The translations under genes and the position numbers were made by a program. A DNA stretch of 64,000 bases from Adenophora triphylla var. japonica (Eukaryota; Streptophyta; Magnoliopsida; Asterales; Campanulaceae), in NCBI GenBank assembly GCA_022495995.1, contig JAFEMH010000937.1, positions 186,001-250,000 on the forward strand, given 5' to 3'. The number at the start of each line of letters is the position of its first letter. Position 1 is the stretch's first letter. Below are positions 1-8,600 of the stretch, one piece after another. Below the pieces are notes generated by a model. The model was not told the DNA's origin. It saw only the letters and a program-made list of their open reading frames with translations, and did no database searches.

Positions 1-272
1 TTTTATATATTGAAATTATTGAGATTTTCTTGAATATTAGTGTTGTTATTGAACCCAATTATTGGTATATGTGAACTCCATTTTTGGTATATTTGAACTC
101 AATAGTTGGTATATTTGATTTACATTGTGGTATATTTGAAAATTTGGGATTTGAACTCAATTTGTGACTCAATTTTGGAGAAGTAGAAGCATTTGCTATT
201 GATGTTTCAAAGTCTCTATGTTTATATATGTATTTATTTGATATTGAAATTGTGTTTCTTTTGTTGAAACAG

Positions 273-652
273 ATGGATTCCTTCATTGATCCCGGGCCTA
301 TCGATAACTCTGTTCTGACCGAGCATGAGAACCACAGAGCTCGTTTTATTTGGGCCGGAATGGAGGTTGCTAGTTCGCTCTCATTTCTTCATGGCGCCAC
401 GTTGTCGGATAGACTAGCACCGAGGATTTTGTCCAGATTATCCGATTGTGGCTTTGCTGGAGTTCATTACATAGGGAGGATTCAATACGATTTTGGGTTG
501 CTGGAGGCCTTGATCGAGAGATGCGTCCGGAGACCCATTCATTCCACTTCCCGATTGGTGAGATGACGATCACCCTAGAGGATATCGGCATGATTTCCGG
601 ATTGCCGATTGATGAGAATGCTATTACTGATGCTGAAAGATGGCCCTAGAAG
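273..652 (+). pseudogene. plant mobile domain (PMD) fragment, frameshifted
   Basis: The reading frame from the ATG at 273 starts DPGPIDNSVLTEHENHRARF and runs to about 521. It continues in a different frame with RPETHSFHFPIGEMTITLED followed by IGMISGLPIDENAI. This order is characteristic of the plant mobile domain, found in MAIN/MAIL proteins and in long-form PP7-like host proteins, and also in many retrotransposons. A single frameshift near 515-525 breaks the frame and a stop follows at about 647, so only the N-terminal part of the domain is left. A splice-acceptor-like CAG sits at 270-272. A retrotransposon primer-binding site and gag remnant follow within 50 bp, so this is more likely transposon-carried than a resident gene. 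It is not expected to be functional. Confidence 0.65.
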
Positions 653-701
653 AATTGGTTTAGGCCTTTCTTATTACCTATTTCGCGCGTTTTACATCAA
701 T

Positions 702-713
702 TGGTATCAGAGC
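702..713 (+). other. initiator-tRNA-Met primer-binding site of an LTR retrotransposon
   Basis: TGGTATCAGAGC matches the 3' end complement of plant initiator tRNA-Met, the usual primer for Ty1/copia and many Ty3/gypsy elements. It follows a possible LTR end (TTTACA at 691-696) and precedes a gag-like ATG at 731. The LTR itself cannot be delimited because no second copy lies in the window. Confidence 0.7.
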
Positions 714-730
714 AGGATGATCCTTGAAAG

Positions 731-1303
731 ATGGCCAACGATGAAGAAATCAGCACGAGGACACTTCTCGAAGCTCTTATAGTGGCGATGCGCGAGGATC
801 GAGATGCCATTCTAACAGCAGTGCGCGAGGATCGTACGTAGGCGGCTAACCGTCACGCAGAGATCTTGGGGCTTTGAACGTTGGTCGTGGTGGCGAACAA
901 CCAAGAAATTGAGGCGCTCGTGGGGACAATCTCCACCACAGAGACCCGATTGGCAGGGATGTTCGTATCGAAAAAGGCTTGCAGAAAACCCTGTAGGACA
1001 TGTAGACGTTGTTACATCAAAAAACCACTCCACCGTAATCCGCCGATCGAAGGAAGGGATTCAGATTCCAACGGAGAAGATTATTTTGCAGTCGGCTCCG
1101 TAGATCAAAATCTAGAAAGTCAGAATAACATTTTCAAAGGAGAGGAGGTTAGTAATAATTTTCTTTCTGTAGGTAGAAATACTGCACCAAAAGAAATAAT
1201 TTTAGAGCCAAATAAACACCCACCTAAATTAACAAAACACACCCACCTCACATCCACTTACACGCAGGGAGAGAAAGAGTGGGTTCTGCAATTTTTTTCC
1301 TAG
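731..1303 (+). pseudogene. degenerate retrotransposon gag remnant
   Basis: The ATG at 731 lies 18 bp after the primer-binding site. The predicted peptide begins MANDEEISTRTLLEALIVAM and reaches a stop at about 838. After further breaks, the frame that opens at 881 encodes EIEALVGTISTTETRLAGMF and then a Cys/Arg-rich stretch. A short acidic or helical start right after an initiator-Met primer-binding site is the usual layout of plant Ty3/gypsy gag genes. No protease, reverse transcriptase or integrase follows, so this is a 5' fragment of an element. Superfamily assignment is uncertain. Confidence 0.5.
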
Positions 1304-1904
1304 GTAATTTTGCTCTCATCTCTCTTAAATTTATCTCAATCTTTATTATTTTTTGGGTTAATTAAAGATTTAATGTTCAAATCGTTGTTTTTCGGAACCC
1401 TCGTGTTCGGCAAACGGCTGATCGAGGAAAATGGTGAATGGCGACCATGGTCGGCCGAACAACTTACTCAATTGCAGCCATAGGCAACCAAACGGCCTGC
1501 CCATGAGCGGCGATAACCAGTCTACATGCCTGCCCAATCGCAACCAAGAACTGTCGAACTGGTTGCTCAATTGCGACCGAACAACTTAATTAGTGGCGGC
1601 CAGACTTGGGCGAATAGACCGTGTTGCAATAGAATCGGGGTTTCTAAAAAAAAAATTCATTTACTCACTAGTGATTAATTATTCCAACGCTTTAATATGT
1701 GTATAGACATACTAATGTTTTTTTTTCTCATTTTGTGCGTTTGAAGTTTTTACATACACAAGGAAGAGAATGATCTATTACGTCCGCTAGGAAAAAAATG
1801 AAAAATCGCGTATTCAAGGACACCCGAGGAAATACCTGGGCGGTGAAGGATCCAAAAATGAATATCAATCTTTTCGTAGGCAAAAACCCCATTATAGTTT
1901 AATT
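1304..1904. other. gene-free stretch, partly GC-richer
   Basis: No convincing coding frame is seen. Bases 1380-1625 are markedly GC-richer than the surroundings and contain a repeated phrase (CCGAACAACTTA at about 1453 and CCGAACAACTTAATTAG at about 1577), which suggests an old retroelement fragment. The rest is low-complexity intergenic DNA. Confidence 0.3.
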
Positions 1905-3238
1905 TATGTAATTTTATATATTAATTAATATTATTAACTCATTATAATTAAATATTTATAGTTAATCATTATAGTTAATTTTCATAGTTGACAATTATAA
2001 TTAACTATTATAATTAACAATTATAGTTAACTATTATAGAGTTAACTATTATAGTTATCAATTATAGTTAACTATTAATAAATAACTATTATCATATTTA
2101 TAAAATAATACTCAAACAAAGAAATAAATTCAAAAGAACAAAATATATCATCTTATTAATAACCCAATTTCAAATGACCCAATGATTATATATTTAATAT
2201 TCTTTATATGTATTCTATATATAGAATTACAATAATATTTTATAATAACTATAAATATTATCTTGTACTTTACTTTATACTCACAACACCAATCAAATTA
2301 TATTTCTTTCACTCATTTTATTTGTTTCTTTATTTTTTATATTCATAACACATCTCTCCTACCTCACTTTTTCTTAATCATCGTGCCCAAAATGTTAGTC
2401 CGATTTGAGGTGGGGCGAAGGGAGTATATTAAAATACAGAGATAACAAAAAAACAAAGAGCGTTATGTGCGTGAGTTGTTGGACTTCAAATACCTCACTC
2501 AATCCTAGATTTACCTAGTCAAGTAGGTTAAAAATTGTCCAAAACTATATTCATAAATCAAGTGGATAAAAAGTAGGTATGTAAGTAATTGTTTTTTTTT
2601 TTTCCAATTATAAAATTTTATGAGTATTAAACTGGTTCAAAACTCTATTCATCTTTTTCCATTTAGGAATAAATCGAGGGTGAACTTTAAATTGATATTT
2701 ATAAAAAGAAAAATGTAAACTTGAAACTGAAACAGTGAGTGTAGTAACTATAACTTATTAGTAATGCTTTAAGCTAATTATAGTAATTATTAATTTTCTA
2801 CTATTATAACTTACATAATATAAGAATTTTATATATTAATTAATATTACTAACTTATTATAATTAACTATATATAGTTAATCATTATAATTAATTTTCAT
2901 AGTTGACAATTATAATTAACTATTATAATTAACAATTATAGTTAACTACTATTATATTATAGAGTTAACTATTATAGTTATCAACTATAGTTAAGTATTA
3001 ATAATTAACTATTAATAGTTAACTATTATAGTTATCAACTATTTTTAACTATTAATAATTAACTATTAATAGTTAACTAATACAATTAACAATTATAGTT
3101 AACTGTTAACATTTAACAATTATAGTTAACAATTAAAAGTTAACTATTAATAATTAAATAGTATCGTTAACTATTATAATTCATAATTATACTAACTATA
3201 AATATTTTACTATTATACTTACCTAATATAGTAACTAA
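1905..3238. repeat. AT-rich repeat region built from TTAACTATTATAG-like units
   Basis: Two long blocks (about 1905-2095 and 2829-3015) are near-identical direct repeats. Both contain many copies of short inverted words such as TTAACTATTATAG and CTATAGTTAA, and the second block continues to 3238 as a longer array. Bases 2100-2828 between them are AT-rich with no gene seen. A 51-bp satellite of similar composition lies at 46.9-49.4 kb. The region is essentially free of G/C and has no coding capacity. Confidence 0.7.
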
Positions 3239-3240
3239 TA

Positions 3241-3536
3241 CTCCCTCCGTTCCGGTCCACTTAGGAAATTTTGAAATGACACGGGAATTAAGGAATATTA
3301 TTATAGTATTAGGAGAGAGAATGAGTGAAAGAAGTGTTGTGAGTGTGAAAAATTAAATAGGAGAGAGAATGAGTGGAGGGAATAGTAAATTATAATGGTG
3401 TTGTGAGTATTAAAATAATGTAGGAGAGAGAATGAGTGGAGAGAATAGTGATTTAAGGTTTCCATTTTGAAAATTCTTAAGTGAATTGGGACGCCCAAAA
3501 TGGAAAGTTTTCTTAAGTGAGGTGGGACGGAGGGAG
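3241..3536. mobile_element. Stowaway-type MITE (296 bp)
   Basis: The element begins CTCCCTCCGTTCC and ends GGGACGGAGGGAG, and is flanked by TA at 3239-3240 and 3537-3538. These are the ends and target site of Tc1/mariner-related Stowaway MITEs. The interior has three copies of a GGAGAGAGAATGAGTG motif. Confidence 0.9.
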
Positions 3537-3545
3537 TATATATTA

Positions 3546-3718
3546 TCTAATACTATTTATAGTATAAATGGAAACGGATTTGCTGCAGTACAATGAACAG
3601 TTTCAAATGGTCAAATTTCCCATTTTGCCCTCACTAAATTGTCTCTTTCCCATTTTGCCCTTAATTTTTTTTTAAATTAAAAAAAAAACACGTGTCCTTG
3701 TACACGAGTTTTTACTAG
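3546..3718 (+). mobile_element. small non-autonomous Helitron (173 bp)
   Basis: The element starts with TC after an A, ends CTAG before a T, and has a GC hairpin (CGTGTCCTTGTACACG) about 10 bp before the end. These are Helitron hallmarks. Its interior phrase about CCCATTTTGCCC is shared with copies at 26733-26919 and 31462-31635. The 5' terminus is less certain than the 3' one. Confidence 0.65.
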
Positions 3719-3721
3719 TTA

Positions 3722-4005
3722 CTCCCTCCGTCCCATTAGTATTAGCACAAACACTGTTTGCGCGGGAATTAAGAAATATGATATTTTAATAAAATGTTGT
3801 AAGTGTAAAAGAATGAGTGGAGAGAGAATGAGTGGAGGGTGTAATAAATTATAATGGTGTTGTGAGTATTAAAATAATGTAGGAGAGAGAATGAGTGGGG
3901 TTGGGTGAATATTTTATTAATATAAAGTTTCCTTTTTGGGAGTGTGCGGATATTAGCGGGACGCCCAAAAAGGAAAGTGTGCTAATATTAACGGGACGGA
4001 GGGAG
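3722..4005. mobile_element. Stowaway-type MITE (284 bp)
   Basis: Ends are CTCCCTCCGTCCCATTAGTA and its inverse (GTTAATATTAGCACAC-like sub-terminal, then GGGACGGAGGGAG), with TA on both sides (3720-3721 and 4006-4007). It sits 3 bp after the 3' end of the preceding Helitron. It carries the internal GAGAGAATGAGTGG motif. Confidence 0.9.
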
Positions 4006-4143
4006 TAGTTAATAACAAAGAATATGAAAAGTCACACATTTAAATTTAAGGAGTATGTTGTGATATGGCTTCACAAATGAAATTTTTTACAAAAAAATGT
4101 CTACATGGCATTATCATAGGCCTCCTCATCTACTTTAAATATA

Positions 4144-4434
4144 CTCCCTCCGTCCCGTTCGAAAAGACACAAATTTTCTTTTTGGATGTTTCATTTAAAA
4201 AGGCACTTTCCCAAAAAAAAAAAAAATTTTTATTACTATTCCACCCACTCATTCTCTCTCCTACTTTACTTTTACACTCACAACCTTCTCTCTCCTAACT
4301 ATTCCTCCCACTCATTCTCTCTCCTATTTAATTTTTCATACTCACAACATTTAAATTTTTTCTCTTTCCTACATCATTTTCCTTAATTTGCGTGCGAGGT
4401 TGGTTTTGTGCCTCTTCGGGCGGGACGGAGGGAG
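4144..4434. mobile_element. Stowaway-type MITE (291 bp)
   Basis: The termini are CTCCCTCCGTCCCG and CGGGACGGAGGGAG with TA at 4142-4143 and 4435-4436. The internal CCACTCATTCTCTCTCC motif occurs in the opposite orientation to the MITE at 3241. The next MITE starts only 4 bp later. Confidence 0.9.
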
Positions 4435-4438
4435 TATA

Positions 4439-4720
4439 CTCCCTCCGTCCCACTATACTTGACACCCAAGGGGTGGGTTCAAAAACCAAGGAAAAATAAT
4501 AAAATAAAAAAAATGTGTGGTGGAAAATGAAGAGAGAGAATGAGTGGGGTAAATAGTAGTGTTGGTTGAATAAATATGTGGTAGAAAATGAAGAGAGAGA
4601 ATGAGTGGTGGGGTAGAGTGAATATAAAAATATAAAAACTTGGTTATTTTTGGAAGGTGTCAAGTATAGTGGGACGGCCCAAAATGGAAAGAAGTGTCAA
4701 GTATAGTGGGACGGAGGGAG
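4439..4720. mobile_element. Stowaway-type MITE (282 bp), abutting the previous one
   Basis: Terminal repeats extend about 28 bp (CTCCCTCCGTCCCACTATAC matched by its inverse at 4693-4720), with TA at 4437-4438 and 4721-4722. The element at 49054-49335 belongs to the same subfamily (CACTTGACACCC sub-terminal sequence). Confidence 0.9.
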
Positions 4721-4751
4721 TATAATATAGATTTGTTAATCCTTTTATTAA

Positions 4752-5567
4752 GGGCGTGGTTATTTGCAAGGCACCTTATTTGTAAGGCACGAAAAATGGA
4801 CAAAATTGTCCCTCCCGTATGCGAACGTTTCGTGTGATTATATACGACGTTGTCAGATATGTTTCATATAAAAATACACGAAATGTATTGAGTTATTTCG
4901 CGTAGATTCACACGAAATGTTGAATAACATTTCGTGTAAAATGATACGAAATGGTTCTCAACATTTCGTGTATATTCACACGAAATTCACAGGAGAAATT
5001 TTCCTTTAGATTTCGTATGAATATACACGAAATGTTAAGAAATATTTCGTATGATTTTACACGAAATGTCATTCAACATTTCGTGTATAAACACACGAAA
5101 CACCCCACCAGTACGAATTTTTTTGCAAACCCAGTTACGTATCATTTGAAATTGACATTGAAATTGAAAGCTAGGTTGTAAATTGATGTTACAACAATTT
5201 CCGACTCAAATTTATACTACAATTATGCATTGTAACATCCAATTTTAGACATTAAATCTATTAGGGCTTCAAATTCAAATTTGGGTAAATTGTCTGTTTT
5301 TCGGCGAAGACAGCGGCGGTAGACGAGGTCCCAGTGGTAGACTTGGCGACATTGGAAATTTTCATCCGAACCATTGTAGAAGAATTGAGTTTTCCGGCGA
5401 AGAAACGATGGTTGGCGTTGGGTACGTCGGAAATGGAGATGGGGAGGAGAGACCGACGTTCTTGTGCTTTGAAATGAAATTGTGATTTTTTTTTTTATTA
5501 TATATACAAGAGCATTGTGGTCATTTCAAAGTGCCTTACACATTTGGTGCCTTGCAAATAAAATTCA
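4752..5567. mobile_element. non-autonomous Mutator-like element (816 bp)
   Basis: The 11-bp sequence CCTTTTATTAA occurs directly on both sides (4741-4751 and 5568-5578). Long terminal inverted repeats contain ATTTGCAAGGCACC on the left and its inverse GGTGCCTTGCAAAT on the right. Target duplications of 9-11 bp with long terminal repeats fit Mutator-like elements. Bases 4820-5105 hold a run of palindromic words (CACGAAATGTT and AACATTTCGTG). Bases 5290-5480 are GC-richer and could be a captured gene fragment, but no protein was recognised. There is no transposase. It lies 114 bp upstream of the STIC2-like start codon, so it may now form part of that promoter or 5' UTR. Confidence 0.75.
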
Positions 5568-5680
5568 CCTTTTATTAATTACAGTAATTTGTAAATTTGA
5601 ATAGGAAAAAGAAAACACAAATCAAAAAAAGTTTTATTCTCCTACCACTGAATCTTCTCTACAGTTTCTCTCACACAGAA

Positions 5681-8600
5681 ATGGCATCTACCAGTGCCCT
5701 CGCCGGACAACTATCAACGAACCTGAATGGCGCAAGTGACCGGAATATCCGTCCGACGGTTCCTCGCGCTTTCTGTAAGTATTCTCTACCTCTCTTGCAT
5801 CGTCGATGTTTAACTCATCTACTCACTGATTGGACCTTTAGATGGTAAATTATTGAAATCTCCGTGCCTTAGTGTGTGTAAATTGCTATTATTGTATACC
5901 TTTTACTTCTATATGTCTTTGGGAATAATGTTAGGTTTGTCAGATTTGCTAAACCAATTTACTCCTTTTTTGATGTCTTTGTGTGTGATGAACAATTGGA
6001 TAGAGTTTTTTTTTTTTTTTCCAGCAATTAAAGGGTGCCGTGATTGTCTCTTCAGCTTGTAATTTGTGCTAACTGGCTATGTAATAGCCGAGCAATCCAA
6101 ACAGGGGCAAACTAAGGATTGCATTACTTTAAAATTCAATTCAATCAGAAATGAGGAAATGGAATTGATTAAACACAACAATCTATCGGAACAAGCTAGT
6201 ACAAGTAATTCGAAGAACAAAACAGCTACTGAATTAAGCTAACTATAACTATGGCTACTCCTATGAAAGAAAGAAGAAGGAAAACAATCGTAATATCAAT
6301 CCACATCTCGATCCTGAGCCCTAGCTGGATTATACATGTGATCCTCAACGACCTTCAACGCATCACGAGCCATTCACGTGATATGCTCCAATGACGATGC
6401 TACCCTCACTAATGGCTGCCAAAAGTCGCAACTACCCCTCGTCAATTACCCGACTGTTACAATCCTTCCCCTTTACAATAGCCTTGTCCTCAAGGCTAGA
6501 ATCCAGGAAACGCATTAATGATTATTGCTTCTTCTCCCGTAACATTGACAATGAGGAACTTACTCTACCTCAACAGTGTTAAGTTCAGAATGTGTGGCAT
6601 AGGCAAAATCTTACTCTTCTTCCCTCTATCGAAAGGAATTCTAAATAACCCATTGCCACTAATGCTCCTCTTTATTATTCGTCTTCCCATGATTTTCATC
6701 AGTTGCAGTAACCCCCGACCTTCTAAAACGTTTTGCGGCAAAGACATTGAAATATTAACGTTGCTAGCAAGAACTGATTGAAATCTGAAAAATCTATGTC
6801 CCCCTCAAGGACTGACTTAAGTGGTGGAGTAAAAGTTGAAAGAGGAAGTGAAGCCACCATGTCACTCTTTGTCTTTCTCAATTCAGCATCATTCCATGAT
6901 ATATCAAAATTACCAAGTTTCATCAGCTGCTCAGCAAATTGCACCTTGTACACGCACAAATATGAGGTAACTTCAATTTGCGCTACATCCAACTGGCCAT
7001 CAAGATCCCCTTCAACAGGCATGGATTTCTGATCCATGTATTATGCTTCATGATTATTGCTGACTTTCCCAAAATCACCCCATTTAGTATAATTATCAAA
7101 AAATGAGAACCTTGCATTACTGTGTAGGTTGTCAGTATTTGACCGCGGATTGGTAATGCTAGCATCTGGGGATATTGGATCAACAAAATTAAACTCAGCT
7201 CCAGGTTGCAACAAATCAAAAATCATTTGTTGATGTACAACAAATAGCAAACCCTTTGGGGCGCCCTAAGCTTCAATATAAACTGTAGCATTGGGCTCCA
7301 AATTAACCCACATTTGAACATGTTCTTTAAAGATTGTAGAATAACTCCTTGGGGAAAATTTACATATTGAAGGAGATCCAATCACATCCCCTTGATCATG
7401 CCCCACAAATTTTGAGTGGATGCATCACTAGATATACTCCCCTTACTAACTAGACCACCGCTAAGAACTACTTTATCAATACCATTCATTGCCTCAACGT
7501 ATCTCTGCTCACTACCTTGTAAATCACAAATTTGCACCACACTAGAAAAATTAATCTCAGATGCTGTTGAAAACCACTCAAGTAGCATCCTATCAGAACT
7601 TGTGCTCTTCCATACAAAGTCAACGCTAAAATCATGGATCACGATAACATGGACTCCTTGACAATCCTGCTGAATAACTTCTCTGAGCCCTCCACGAACA
7701 TATTCAATGCTACGCTGCTGATCTCTATCAATAATCAATATATCAGTAATGAGTTCATGTACGACTGATGGAAGTTCCACCCCCTTCATTTTTAAAGTCA
7801 TTAATTTAAGTAGCCCATCAATAACTTGCTTTTCAGTCTGAACAACAGATACTTCAATGGGACTTTCATAACCTTTCCCTTCCTTATAAATTTTCTTAGC
7901 AACTTTCTTATCATTAGTGACATTCGAGACAATCTTCCATGATACCATCGCGCCGTGAAGGCTGGACAAGTCCTCTTTGAAAACGGTGTAAGATTGACCA
8001 TCACTCACATCATTACTACGACCAATTACAACCTGTTTTGGCCTTACTTTGTTGGGCGAGAATAGGTGTTGAATTTCTTGTTCAACATGTTGCCACTGTA
8101 GTCAACAAAAGTAGTAAGTCCAAAAGGTTTTATGACCACAATACATCCAAAAGCAATGTCAGGTACAACTTTCTGATTGATCATAACAAGAAGGAAATTC
8201 CAGGGAGTAATCTCACCAACAACACCAACAGGCTGCTTTGATGCAAACAAGCATCGATCAATTAGTGTTGTTGAAATCATGTCACCATCGCCCAGGACAT
8301 TAAAATCGAAAGTACCACCTCCAGGATCAAATAATATAATGGTTTTTCTGTTCTTTAGTTCAAATCCATAGGCAAGTGAAGCGACAGTAAGTTCACTGGT
8401 GATACTAAGGGCTTTCAAGACACCAACAAGATCAGTTATGAATCCAGTCAAAATGGTCCTTAATCCTCTCATAAATTCCATGGCATTATTATTGAGAGAA
8501 CAATCAATTTTCAGCTTCTTCGTGATTCCATTTCCAAGTTCGTAATTCGCTACAACTAATGTTTCAATCTCGCCATGAGCTCGCACAAACATTGCAGCTT

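Noticed and set aside
3301..4663. Several short Ser/Phe/His-rich open frames in the MITE cluster
   Set aside because: They are translations of MITE interiors (the CATTCTCTCTCC motif) and recur wherever the MITEs do.
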